From Dehalobacterium formicoaceticum (GTDB taxonomy: Bacteria > Bacillota > Dehalobacteriia > Dehalobacteriales > Dehalobacteriaceae): a stretch of DNA of 64,000 bases. The position numbers and the translations under genes were made by a program. This document shows, one piece after another, positions 28,904-36,800 of this stretch; positions within the stretch are counted from its first letter, which is position 1; every line of letters begins with the position of its first letter. The notes beneath the pieces were generated by a model. That model was not told where the DNA came from and did no database searches. It was given only the letters and a program-made list of their open reading frames with translations. The stretch lies in assembly GCF_002224645.1 (NCBI RefSeq), contig NZ_CP022121.1:930001-994000 (forward strand). The letters run 5' to 3'.

Positions 28904-31495
28904 TTGAATAAGAAGTTACTTACAGCTCTGCTTGTGCTGGCAATGTTATTTAGCTTCGGGACTGCAGCTTTTGCAGCAACCTTCAGCGATATAGCTGACC
29001 TGAGCAAAGACACGCAAGCAAGCATTGCCAAATTGAATGCACTGAACATAATTAATGGTTATCCCGATGGCACATTTAAACCTGCCAACAACATAACCAG
29101 AGCCGAATTTGCTAAAATTGCCTGCATCGCAGGGGGAATGGGTACCAGCGCTGAAATGCTGCAAGGCACCGCTTCCAGATTCAGTGATGTTGCTGCCAGC
29201 CAATGGTATACCGGATATATCAATCTGGCTAATTCCCAAAACTGGGTAAAAGGTTATCCCGATGGAACCTTCCGTCCCAACAACCAAATTTCCTATGCTG
29301 AAGTAATCACCGTTTTAGTCCGTATCCTGGGCTATAATGACAACCTGCCTGGTCCTTGGCCGGTAGATTACATTGCCAAAGCCGGTGCTCTTGACATTAC
29401 CAAGAATGTTTCCTTTAATGCCAATGCACCTGCCACCCGCGCTGATGTAGCTGTGATGGCTGATGAAACCTTGGATGCCACGATCGTGAAGTGGGATAAT
29501 GACACCCAAGACTTTGAAAAGAAAGAAGACCGCAAAGGCAACGAAATTACCTTGCTGGATGATGCTTTTGATACCGCTGTCAATGAAGACTACTGGGTCA
29601 CCGACTCCGAGTATGATAACGGCGTTTGGAGCATCAAAGTAAAAGCTACCGACGAAGATGAAGATGCTTTGGATGGTAAATGGTTAGACTTAAATGCAAA
29701 CTGGATGGCTTCCGATGCCTCCCTGGCTAACGGCTTAGGCGACAAGATCGTCGACATCCTTTATGATTCTGACGAAGAAGAAGTTCTTTACACTGAAGTA
29801 CTCTCCACCCGTGTAACTGTAGACGGTGAAGATTGGGAATACGACAAGAATAAAGAAGAATTCAAAATCGATGGCACCAAGTATGACAAAGCCGATTATT
29901 TTACAGGCAATGAATACGGTGAAACCGGCGCCACCGCTTATGATGATGACGGCTACTATCGCGCTTACGTAAACGAAGACAAAGAAGTTTATAAAGTTTC
30001 CAGAAGAAATGAAAAAACTCCGGCCATTGTTGAGGAATTTGACGGCGAACTGACCTTAAAAGACCCGGGTGATTTTGGCGACAATGATCAAGCCGAAAAA
30101 ATTGACTTCAAAGATGATACCGTATTGGTTGAAAAAGGCGGCGCTTTTGTTGAGCCTAAAGCCTTGGCCGAAAACGATGTTATCTATGTTACCGAAGACC
30201 TTTATGGCTACGACTACTACATCGAAGTAGCTGGATCCGTTAACAAAACCGGTAAATTAGATTCTTACAAAACGAACAACGGTAACGTTACTTCTGTAAG
30301 AATTGATGGTACCTCCTATGATGTAGCAGAGTATGACTTGCTTTCTGACAACGAAGGTAAAGATTTCAACAAAGCCATTACCGAGAAAAATATTGAAGAC
30401 TTTGACGGCAAAACCATCACCTATTTCTTAAACAAAGCAAATCAAGTTTGCATCATCATTACCGGTGAAGCAGGCGAAGGCAGCAACAGAATCTACGGTG
30501 TGATTACTGATCTGGGTTACAGATATGGCAATCCTGCCAAGATCAACGAAATTAAAGTTTTGAAGGCTGACGGCAAAGAAACTACTTATGATGTGGATAC
30601 TGATGAAGTAGAGATTTATGAAGACGAACTGAATATTGATGAATTCATCAAATTCGCAGTTAACGCAGATAATGACATCGACAGCTTAACCGTATTGGCT
30701 CAATTAAATGACGACGAAGTAATTGTTCCTACCACTGCAGGTAAGGATCCAGACTTTGACGATTACATTGATACCGATAATGATGAGTATGTTGGTGATT
30801 TAACTGATGGGAACAGCGACAATAACAGAATCAGATTTGAGGGCAAATGGCTCACCTTGGATGACAAGACTGTAGTCTTCAATGCCGGACGTTTCATTGA
30901 TGATGATGCTGAAGTGATCGACAATGATGATCTGGTTGATTGGGCTGAGGATCTTACTGGAGCAGTAACAGTTTATGTTGAATATTCCAACTCCAAAGTA
31001 GAGTATGTTTATCTCAATGATGATGTGACTTCCGCTACGGCCGTTGATTATGCCTTAGTTCTGGATAACTATAAGAAATCCGGGAAAGATTGGGTAGAAA
31101 TCGATGTCAAAGGCACAGCACAGAATTATGAAGTGAAAAATAATATTCCTGTAGAATATGCGATCTACGATTACTCCATTTCCAGCAATAAGTTCTCCGT
31201 GAAGAATACCGACATGGTATTTGATCCTGAGGATGTAACTGCAGGCTCCTACTATGAAGTAGAAGATGTTGACAGATCCGGCAATGCGATTAAGATGGAC
31301 GGCGAATGGTTCTATGGTGATGCAGATACTATCATCTATGACTACACCGACTACTATGATGATGGAGATGATCCCCTCTATGCTTCTTCTGTAAGAGCAA
31401 TCAGCAAGGGCGATCTCGTTTTCGCCATCATGGATGATAAGGATCCTGATGTTGTTAATCTGTTCGTAATTGTTACCGGAGTGGATGCAGAGTAA
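28904..31495 (+). CDS. S-layer protein with N-terminal SLH domains
   Basis: Probable main S-layer protein, 863 residues. Signal peptide about 1-25 (TAAFA-AT). Three SLH repeats follow to about residue 190, with motifs ITRAEFAK, ISYAEVIT and ATRADVAV; SLH domains bind pyruvylated secondary wall polymer, consistent with csaB at 48.3 kb. The remaining 670 residues are very rich in Asp, Glu, Asn and Tyr with no Cys-rich or catalytic motif, as in self-assembling S-layer proteins. TTG start at 28904 after GGGGGA. Codon use is strongly biased to GAC, GAA, AAA and TAC, as in highly expressed genes. Confidence 0.9.
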   Translation: MNKKLLTALLVLAMLFSFGTAAFAATFSDIADLSKDTQASIAKLNALNIINGYPDGTFKPANNITRAEFAKIACIAGGMGTSAEMLQGTASRFSDVAASQWYTGYINLANSQNWVKGYPDGTFRPNNQISYAEVITVLVRILGYNDNLPGPWPVDYIAKAGALDITKNVSFNANAPATRADVAVMADETLDATIVKWDNDTQDFEKKEDRKGNEITLLDDAFDTAVNEDYWVTDSEYDNGVWSIKVKATDEDEDALDGKWLDLNANWMASDASLANGLGDKIVDILYDSDEEEVLYTEVLSTRVTVDGEDWEYDKNKEEFKIDGTKYDKADYFTGNEYGETGATAYDDDGYYRAYVNEDKEVYKVSRRNEKTPAIVEEFDGELTLKDPGDFGDNDQAEKIDFKDDTVLVEKGGAFVEPKALAENDVIYVTEDLYGYDYYIEVAGSVNKTGKLDSYKTNNGNVTSVRIDGTSYDVAEYDLLSDNEGKDFNKAITEKNIEDFDGKTITYFLNKANQVCIIITGEAGEGSNRIYGVITDLGYRYGNPAKINEIKVLKADGKETTYDVDTDEVEIYEDELNIDEFIKFAVNADNDIDSLTVLAQLNDDEVIVPTTAGKDPDFDDYIDTDNDEYVGDLTDGNSDNNRIRFEGKWLTLDDKTVVFNAGRFIDDDAEVIDNDDLVDWAEDLTGAVTVYVEYSNSKVEYVYLNDDVTSATAVDYALVLDNYKKSGKDWVEIDVKGTAQNYEVKNNIPVEYAIYDYSISSNKFSVKNTDMVFDPEDVTAGSYYEVEDVDRSGNAIKMDGEWFYGDADTIIYDYTDYYDDGDDPLYASSVRAISKGDLVFAIMDDKDPDVVNLFVIVTGVDAE

Positions 31496-31551
31496 GCGAT
31501 GCTTCGCAAAGCTTGATGCTCTAACTTGTTCACTTGTAAAATGGTAAAACT

Positions 31552-31590
31552 AAAACCCTCATACTTAAACAGTATGGGGGTTTTTTTTAT
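31552..31590 (+). terminator. Terminator of the S-layer gene
   Basis: AAAACCCTCATAC (31552-31564) pairs with GTATGGGGGTTTT (31572-31584), with the T-run continuing to 31588. Confidence 0.9.
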
Positions 31591-31612
31591 TCCGGCGACA
31601 GGAGAATCAAAA

Positions 31613-31705
31613 GAGAATCAAGGGGACAGGTACATGGAGAATCAGGAGAATCAAGGGGACAGGTACATGGAGAATCAGGAGAATCAAGGGGACAGGTACA
31701 TTGAT
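31613..31705 (+). repeat. 33-bp tandem repeat, 2.8 copies
   Basis: Unit GAGAATCAAGGGGACAGGTA plus CATGGAGAATCAG, at 31613-31645, 31646-31678 and a partial third from 31679. The first two copies are identical. The 33-bp length keeps one frame open (repeat MENQENQGDRY), but no good start or context supports a gene. The GGGGACAGG core recurs elsewhere in the window. Confidence 0.85.
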
Positions 31706-31806
31706 TTATATATTTGGGGGACATAAGGGGGCGATTCTTTTGTGCTGTTTTGTCGTATTACATAAATATTATTATTGGAATCAATCGGTATGCAGATTAG
31801 ATTATC

Positions 31807-31836
31807 TTTACTGAAACACAAAAAATATGATACAAT
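31807..31836 (+). promoter_or_regulatory. Promoter of the type I toxin mRNA
   Basis: TTTACT (31807-31812), 18-bp spacer, TACAAT (31831-31836). The predicted start near 31842 is exactly where the AGGAGTTGCCG arm begins. Confidence 0.6.
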
Positions 31837-31865
31837 ATTTTAGGAGTTGCCGTTTGGCGGTTGGT

Positions 31866-31888
31866 CACTTCCCATGAAGGGAGGTGAT
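31866..31888 (+). promoter_or_regulatory. Ribosome site sequestered in a hairpin
   Basis: CACTTCCC (31866-31873) pairs with GGGAGGTG (31879-31886; one G-T) around loop ATGAA. The right arm is the Shine-Dalgarno sequence of the 27-residue toxin-like peptide. Confidence 0.65.
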
Positions 31889-31892
31889 GCCT

Positions 31893-31976
31893 ATGGTTAC
31901 ATGGATAGAAATATTTACGTTTTGTCTCGTGATCATAGGAGTTATTTCCCTGTGTTTATTGCACAAAAATAACTAA
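31893..31976 (+). CDS. Putative type I toxin, small membrane peptide
   Basis: 27-residue peptide MVTWIEIFTFCLVIIGVISL followed by CLLHKNN: one hydrophobic helix with a short polar, basic tail, resembling the holin-like/TxpA/Fst class of type I toxins (short peptide with E-I/L-F near the N-terminus). ATG at 31893, five bases after a strong but hairpinned ribosome site. It sits between its own promoter, a terminator hairpin (31977-31999) and a convergent antisense promoter. Family assignment is by pattern, not by alignment. Confidence 0.65.
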   Translation: MVTWIEIFTFCLVIIGVISLCLLHKNN

Positions 31977-32049
31977 AGACCGCCTGCATAAGGCGGTCTA
32001 TCCCATTTTAGGACTAGCCGCCTAGCCAAAAGCGGCAACTCCTTTTATT
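31964..32049 (-). ncRNA. Predicted antisense RNA antitoxin
   Basis: On the minus strand TTGACG (32084-32079), 17 bp, TATCAT (32061-32056) is a near-consensus promoter. The RNA would start near 32049, run through the 3' part of the toxin mRNA and stop at the shared hairpin 31977-31999, which on this strand is followed by TTTAGTTATTTTTG. It would overlap the toxin mRNA 3' end by about 70-80 nt, the BsrG/TxpA-type arrangement. Confidence 0.6.
31977..31999. terminator. Bidirectional hairpin terminator of the toxin-antitoxin locus
   Basis: AGACCGCC (31977-31984) pairs with GGCGGTCT (31992-31999). The T-rich side is best on the minus strand; on the plus strand the tail is ATCCCATTTTA. Confidence 0.7.
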
Positions 32050-32055
32050 AGTTTT

Positions 32056-32084
32056 ATGATAACACGCATAAAAATATTCGTCAA
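32056..32084 (-). promoter_or_regulatory. Promoter of the antisense RNA
   Basis: Minus-strand TTGACG / 17 bp / TATCAT (positions 32084-32056). Confidence 0.65.
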
Positions 32085-32216
32085 CTACCAAAGGAAAATC
32101 GAAGAAATCAAAAATCAAGGGGACAATGTTGACACGTTATTTCAACTTGGGATAGTTTCAGCTGTTGCTGACATAGTGCATTTGTATGTTGACAAAAATG
32201 TATTATCGCGGTAATG

Positions 32217-32222
32217 TATAAT
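32217..32222 (+). promoter_or_regulatory. -10 box upstream of the binding-protein gene
   Basis: TATAAT at 32217-32222, 58 bp before the ATG. A TTGACA (32189-32194) lies 22 bp upstream, too far for standard spacing, so the promoter may need an activator or use another -35. Confidence 0.4.
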
Positions 32223-32280
32223 GCGTATAGGAAACACAAGGCATTTGGAGCAAAATCATTATATTTTAAGGAGAGGAACT

Positions 32281-33165
32281 ATGAAAAAAAATATTAAATT
32301 ATCTATTATTCCGCTGCTTTTTATTTCTTTGCTTACCCTTGCAATTGCCGGTTGTGGTTCAAACGGCACCTCAGACAATGGAGCAAGCGGAGACAGCACT
32401 AAGGTTAAGGTTATTGACATCCCACTGACCCAAGAAGAATATGCTTTCGGTGTGGACAAAAGTCAACCGGAACTCCTTACGCAAGTAAACGAATTTATTC
32501 TTAGCATTAAATCAGACGGAACATTTGACGAAATTTTAAACAATTATTTTGGTGACGGTGAACCTAAAGCCATTACTTCTGCCAAATTAGATAGCAGCAA
32601 AGATCAGCTTATTGTAGCTACAAATGCCGCCTTCGAACCCTTTGAATATACTGCCGGTGATAAGTATCACGGGATTGATATGGAAATTGCCGCACTTCTG
32701 GCGGAACGTCTCGGCAAAGAGCTTGTAATCAGTAATATGGATTTTGATGCTGTCTGTCTCTCAGTAGGACAGGGTAAAGCTGATATTGCCATGTCCGGTC
32801 TTACTATTAAAGAAGATAGAAAAGAATATGTGGCGTTTTCGGATGCGTACTATAATGCCGCGCAGAAGGTTGTTGTTAAGGGAGAAGATACAAGCTTTGA
32901 TCAAAGCCAAACAGCAGCTGATGTGGAAGGGATTTTATCCGGATTCAGCAGTGATACTAAAATTGGTGTTCAGACAGGAACAACCGGACAATTCTATGTT
33001 GAAGGTGATAAAGATTGGGGCTTTAGCGGACTTAATGCAACCGCTGTAGGTTATAAAAACGGTTCTCTTGCTGTCCAGGATATGATTAACGGAAATATAG
33101 ATTATGTTATTATTGATGAAGCTCCTGCCCAGTTTATTTCACAAGCCATTAATAACTTAAACTAA
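32281..33165 (+). CDS. Amino acid ABC transporter binding lipoprotein, circularly permuted
   Basis: Extracellular solute-binding lipoprotein of 294 residues from the ATG at 32281, after GGAGAGG. Lipobox LAIAGC (Cys about residue 22). The order of the SBP_bac_3 fold is changed: residues about 40-95 (LTQEEYAFGVDKSQPELLTQ, SDGTFDEILNNYFGDG) match the usual C-terminal end of the family, and only then come the usual N-terminal strand (LIVATNAAFEPFEYT, GIDMEIA) and lobe 2 (GVQTGTTGQFYVEGD, VIIDEAP). The protein stops where the normal C-terminal segment would begin. The next two genes encode the permease and ATPase. Probably takes up a polar amino acid. Confidence 0.87.
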   Translation: MKKNIKLSIIPLLFISLLTLAIAGCGSNGTSDNGASGDSTKVKVIDIPLTQEEYAFGVDKSQPELLTQVNEFILSIKSDGTFDEILNNYFGDGEPKAITSAKLDSSKDQLIVATNAAFEPFEYTAGDKYHGIDMEIAALLAERLGKELVISNMDFDAVCLSVGQGKADIAMSGLTIKEDRKEYVAFSDAYYNAAQKVVVKGEDTSFDQSQTAADVEGILSGFSSDTKIGVQTGTTGQFYVEGDKDWGFSGLNATAVGYKNGSLAVQDMINGNIDYVIIDEAPAQFISQAINNLN

Positions 33166-33243
33166 AAAACTGATCTTAACTAAGTTAAATCAAGCAATAA
33201 AATATCCACATCTAATCAATTAATAATAATCAACAAAAATCAT

Positions 33244-33274
33244 ACAATACTCCGCAAAATGTGCGGAGTATTGT
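33244..33274 (+). other. Intercistronic hairpin between binding-protein and permease genes
   Basis: 13-bp perfect stem (33244-33256 with 33262-33274) with a 5-nt loop and a weak T tail. Typical position for partial termination or mRNA protection that favours the binding protein over the permease. Confidence 0.65.
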
Positions 33275-33291
33275 AGCTTTAGGTGGGTAAG

Positions 33292-34002
33292 ATGGAAAAT
33301 TTTGATAAGAAATTAGACGTGTTTTGGCAAATCTTTTATAACCAAAATGGCTATATAAAAGTTCTGACCGGTCTTCATAACACCCTCTATATTGCTATAG
33401 TAGGACTGGCAATAGGAATTGTCATCGGCACTCTCATCGCCATTGTCAGGGTAATTCCCAAGGACAAAAGATTGCCTAGAATATTAAACGGTTTTTGTAC
33501 TTTTTATGTAGGAATGTTCAGGGGAACACCTATGGTCGTGCAGCTGTTGGTAGGATATTATGTTATCCTGCCTATAATTGGTGTAAATATGCCGGCCTTG
33601 AATGTATGTGTTTTGGTATTTGGCTTTAACAGCGGCGCTTATGTTTCGGAAATTATGAGAGGCGGCATCCTTTCTGTAGACCCGGGCCAGATGGAAGCAG
33701 GTCGTGCCGTTGGACTAAGCTATGGTGTGACGATGTTAAAGATTGTTGTTCCTCAAGCGATCAAAAATATCCTTCCGACAATGGGCAACGAATTTATTAC
33801 TTTAATTAAGGAAACATCGGTTGTCAGCTTTGTCGGTGCAGCAGACCTTTACGTTGCATTTAACTATATCGGTTCTAACAGTTATGAGTTTATGGTTCCA
33901 TACCTTGTAATGGCGATAATCTATATTGTTCTGGTTGCTTTAGCATCAATGCTGATAAGACTAATGGAAAGGAGCCTAAGAAAAAGTGATAGACGTAATT
34001 GA
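33292..34002 (+). CDS. Amino acid ABC transporter permease
   Basis: Membrane subunit of a polar amino acid (HisM/GlnP-type) importer, 236 residues and about five helices. The family N-terminal stretch [20 protein letters not shown] and the ATPase-contact EAA loop [20 protein letters not shown] are visible. ATG at 33292 after AGGTGGG; the GTG at 33283 is part of the ribosome site. It overlaps the ATPase gene by 17 bases. Confidence 0.92.
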   Translation: MENFDKKLDVFWQIFYNQNGYIKVLTGLHNTLYIAIVGLAIGIVIGTLIAIVRVIPKDKRLPRILNGFCTFYVGMFRGTPMVVQLLVGYYVILPIIGVNMPALNVCVLVFGFNSGAYVSEIMRGGILSVDPGQMEAGRAVGLSYGVTMLKIVVPQAIKNILPTMGNEFITLIKETSVVSFVGAADLYVAFNYIGSNSYEFMVPYLVMAIIYIVLVALASMLIRLMERSLRKSDRRN

Positions 34003-34810
34003 TCTCAAGAAAAATTACGGTAAGCTGGAAGTACTAAAGGGTATTTCGACTACCATTAAAAAAGGCGAAAAAATTGCGATCATAGGCCCTTCCGGAAGCG
34101 GAAAAAGCACCTTTCTACGCTGTCTTAACTGCATGGAAGATCCCACAAGCGGTGCAATAATATTTGACGGGGTTAATATTGCTGATAGGAAAGTTAATAT
34201 TAATATTCATCGCCGTCACATGGGAATGGTTTTTCAGCAATTTAATTTATTTAATAATAAGACTGTTATTGATAACATCATGCTTGCCCCTGTCTATCTT
34301 CACACTCAAGATCTGCGCATGAAAAAGCTTAAAAATTTCTTTATCAGAATCAGAAATATATTTACAAATAATAAGAAAACCTATTATGAAATCGATACAA
34401 CCGGTGCAAAAATAAAAGCTGAGGCCAAAGAAAATGCCCTGCGCTTGTTAAGAAGAATTGGACTTGAAGATAAAGCAGATGCTTATCCTTCAACTCTTTC
34501 CGGTGGTCAGAAACAAAGAATAGCAATAATTCGTGCCTTGGCCATGAACCCCAAGGTGATGCTATTTGATGAGCCTACCTCAGCACTTGATCCGGAAATG
34601 GTAGGCGAAGTTCTGGATTTAATTAAGCAACTTGTCGACGAGGGAATGACAATGGTGATTGTAACCCATGAAATGGGATTTGCCAAGGAGGTTGCCACCA
34701 GGGTTTTATTTATGGACGAAGGGAAGATTCGCGAGGAAAATACGCCGGAAGGAATCTTTTCCCACCCGCAAGATCCTAGAACCAAGGAATTTTTGTCAAA
34801 GGTATTGTAA
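33986..34810 (+). CDS. Amino acid ABC transporter ATP-binding protein with an inserted segment
   Basis: ATPase subunit of the polar amino acid importer, 274 residues from GTG at 33986. Walker [10 protein letters not shown] (34-42), Q-loop FQQFNLF, signature LSGGQ (about 171-175), Walker [15 protein letters not shown] and switch His in VTHEMGFA. It is about 30 residues longer than GlnQ-type proteins: a basic, aromatic insertion ([19 protein letters not shown] and flanks) lies between the Q-loop and the signature. All catalytic motifs are intact. Confidence 0.92.
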   Translation: MIDVIDLKKNYGKLEVLKGISTTIKKGEKIAIIGPSGSGKSTFLRCLNCMEDPTSGAIIFDGVNIADRKVNINIHRRHMGMVFQQFNLFNNKTVIDNIMLAPVYLHTQDLRMKKLKNFFIRIRNIFTNNKKTYYEIDTTGAKIKAEAKENALRLLRRIGLEDKADAYPSTLSGGQKQRIAIIRALAMNPKVMLFDEPTSALDPEMVGEVLDLIKQLVDEGMTMVIVTHEMGFAKEVATRVLFMDEGKIREENTPEGIFSHPQDPRTKEFLSKVL

Positions 34811-34823
34811 AAATGAGGAATTA

Positions 34824-34853
34824 CGGGGGACAGAGGGACAGGATCATTGTCCC
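34824..34853. repeat. GGGGACAG-type repeat with hairpin
   Basis: GGGGGACAGAGGGACAGGAT runs into TGTCCC; GGGACA (34835-34840) pairs with TGTCCC (34848-34853). Related to the repeats at 31.6 and 32.1 kb. Confidence 0.5.
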
Positions 34854-34880
34854 GTCAAATATTACCAAGACGAAGCAAAT

Positions 34881-34938
34881 AGAAAGGTCAGGGATTTGGT
34901 GTGCAATGTGGATTGACCGACCTTTCCGACTTTTTTGT
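34881..34938 (+). terminator. Terminator of the amino acid ABC operon
   Basis: GAAAGGTC near 34881 pairs with GACCTTTC near 34925, followed by CGACTTTTTTGTTTT. Confidence 0.55.
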
Positions 34939-34950
34939 TTTATGAAAGTA

Positions 34951-34985
34951 GCCAGGGACTTGTTGATAAATCAGTCCCTGGCCTT
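34951..34985 (-). terminator. Terminator of the MATE gene
   Basis: GCCAGGGACT and AGTCCCTGGC form a 10-bp stem immediately downstream of the minus-strand MATE gene; the tails are only weakly T-rich. Confidence 0.6.
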
Positions 34986-35010
34986 ATTGTAAGTTGAATC
35001 GTTTTCCGCC

Positions 35011-36468
35011 TTATTTTTCCGGCACCAATTGCTTTTCATTGATTATCTTGGGCAGCGCGCCCTTTTCTGGTTTCTTGTCGTCTTCAGTGCCCTTTGTCCC
35101 CTTGGAGCCTATGTTCATGTTGGACTGAATTTTTCTGTTCAGATCCTGGAGAGCAAAGGCCAGCCAAATCCCGGTGATAATGGTGGAGATAAGGTCTGCC
35201 ACCGGACCTGAGGCAATCACGCCGTTCAAGCCTAAAAATTTAGGGAGAATCAGCAGCATGGGGATAAAAACCAAAAGCTGCCGGGAAAGGCTTAAAATCA
35301 TAGCTGTCACAGGCTTCCCAATGGCTTGAAAGTATCCGGCACCGACGATCTGAAAGCCAACAATGGGCAGAAAAATCAGAAAGTTAACTAAGGCTTTGCT
35401 GCCAAAATCAATCAGTGCCTGGTCTTTGCTGCTAAAGATAGCAATCAGCTGCGTGGGAAACATTCTGATGAAGATAAAGCCGATAACAGCAATGACTGTA
35501 GCAGCGATAATGGAGTATTTAAGGAATTCCTTCACCCGATCAAATTTCCTGGCTCCATAATTATAACCGATCAAAGGCTGGGCTCCGGTGTTAATCCCCA
35601 TGATGGGCATCATGATCAAGGACATCAGGGCGACAACAATACCCATACCGGAAATCGCCATATCCCCGCCGTAAGTACGCAGGTTGGTGTTCATCACGGC
35701 ATTGAGCAGGCTTTGGGCTAACTGCATGGTAAATGGGGAGAGACCAAAATACATAATACTGGTACTTAGTTTTGGATCAATTCTCAGATATTTTTTGCGG
35801 ATTTTTAATTCTCCCTTGCCCCGGGCAAAATGAAGAAGGATCCAGGATGCAGAAATACCTTGGGAAATAACCGTTGCGATGCCTGCACCTTTCATCCCCC
35901 AGCCCAGAAGAGAGATAAAGATTGGGGAAAGGATAATATTAGAAACAGATCCCATGAGCATGGTAACCATAGCTTTTTTCGGATTTCCCTCAGCTCTGAT
36001 GAAATTATTCATACCGAAGCCCATTAGTCCCACCACAGTTCCTAAGAGCACAATGTGTAAATAATCCTTGGCGTAAGGAAGCACCTGTTCACTGGCTCCG
36101 AAAAGCCTGAGCATCGGTTCCAGGAAGTGGATACCAAAAACGGTGATGAGCAGAGAAACAAGTACTAACAAGAGAACAGTGGTACCGATGATCTTTTCCG
36201 CTTCATCTTTTTTATTCTGCCCCAGGCGGATGGAAACCAAGGTTGTGGCACCCATCCCGATCATAAAGCCAAAAGCCATTTGAATCATCATGGCGGGAAA
36301 AGCAACGGTGATGCCTGCGATACCCAAAGTACCGACGCTGTTGCCGATAAATATGCGGGAGATTACATTATACATTGCCTGGACCAACATACCTACCGTA
36401 GCCGGGATAGAGAAACTGATCAATAATTTTAGGGGCTGATCCGTACCCAATTTTCTCGTCGTAACCAT
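35011..36468 (-). CDS. MATE family efflux transporter
   Basis: Cation-coupled multidrug exporter of the MATE family, 485 residues with 12 predicted helices in two homologous halves (IPATVGMLVQAMYNVISRIF at the start of the first; GAQPLIGYNYGARKF in the loop before the second). The C-terminal 35 residues are a charged tail (KGTKGTEDDKKPEKG). ATG on the minus strand at 36468 with GGAGG 6-10 bases before it. Single gene, divergent from the RND operon. Substrate unknown. Confidence 0.9.
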   Translation of the reverse strand: MVTTRKLGTDQPLKLLISFSIPATVGMLVQAMYNVISRIFIGNSVGTLGIAGITVAFPAMMIQMAFGFMIGMGATTLVSIRLGQNKKDEAEKIIGTTVLLLVLVSLLITVFGIHFLEPMLRLFGASEQVLPYAKDYLHIVLLGTVVGLMGFGMNNFIRAEGNPKKAMVTMLMGSVSNIILSPIFISLLGWGMKGAGIATVISQGISASWILLHFARGKGELKIRKKYLRIDPKLSTSIMYFGLSPFTMQLAQSLLNAVMNTNLRTYGGDMAISGMGIVVALMSLIMMPIMGINTGAQPLIGYNYGARKFDRVKEFLKYSIIAATVIAVIGFIFIRMFPTQLIAIFSSKDQALIDFGSKALVNFLIFLPIVGFQIVGAGYFQAIGKPVTAMILSLSRQLLVFIPMLLILPKFLGLNGVIASGPVADLISTIITGIWLAFALQDLNRKIQSNMNIGSKGTKGTEDDKKPEKGALPKIINEKQLVPEK

Positions 36469-36530
36469 TTAAACCTCCAATTAATAAAAAAAATTCTTAT
36501 ACTGCACGTTTATTCACGAACAATCACTAA

Positions 36531-36553
36531 ACCCCCGCATTTTTAAGCGGGGG
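36531..36553. other. GC-rich hairpin in the MATE/RND divergent region
   Basis: ACCCCCGC (36531-36538) pairs with GCGGGGG (36547-36553) in an AT-rich region. It could be part of the MATE leader or a terminator-like element. Confidence 0.45.
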
Positions 36554-36677
36554 AAAAGGGTGTAAAAAGTAAATTGCATAATCAGTATACTAACTAATTA
36601 AAAAATAGACAAGAAAATATTATTATTATGGTTAGTTTAAATATTTCTTATTGGGGTGAGAATTAACAAGTTTTTAA

Positions 36678-36706
36678 TTGACACGGAAATGAGGATGCAA
36701 TAAAAT
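36678..36706 (+). promoter_or_regulatory. Promoter of the RND efflux operon
   Basis: TTGACA (36678-36683), 17-bp spacer, TAAAAT (36701-36706). Confidence 0.75.
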
Positions 36707-36719
36707 AAGCTTGTGATAA

Positions 36720-36735
36720 CCGACCCGCCGGTCGG
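36720..36735. promoter_or_regulatory. Candidate TetR operator
   Basis: CCGACC-CGCC-GGTCGG, a perfect inverted repeat just downstream of the -10 box of the efflux promoter. It is the likely binding site of the TetR regulator encoded as the last gene of this operon. Confidence 0.65.
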
Positions 36736-36800
36736 AAATACATATGGGTTGTTTCCGTGTTTCTTAGTAAAAATTTTGAGTGAAAGAGAGGACCACAGCA

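Larger units (their letters stand above)
31842..32043 (+). repeat. Long-range inverted repeat framing the toxin transcript
   Basis: AGGAGTTGCCG (31842-31852) is perfectly complementary to CGGCAACTCCT (32033-32043), with partial pairing continuing inward (TTTGGC with GCCAAA). This would join the 5' and 3' ends of the toxin mRNA, a known trait of type I toxin messages. Confidence 0.7.

Noticed and set aside
31613-31705. CRISPR array
   Set aside because: The 33-bp units are directly contiguous without variable spacers, and no cas genes are in the window.
31526-31726. 66-codon open frame over the tandem repeats (MENQENQGDRY units)
   Set aside because: It starts upstream of and runs through the S-layer terminator, has no ribosome site, and exists because the repeat unit is 33 bp. 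Most likely non-coding.
31874-31972. Alternative frame inside the toxin region (ATG at 31874, MKGGDAYGYMDRN...)
   Set aside because: Its start lies in the hairpin loop before the ribosome site and the peptide is not hydrophobic. The frame at 31893 has the proper spacing and a membrane helix.
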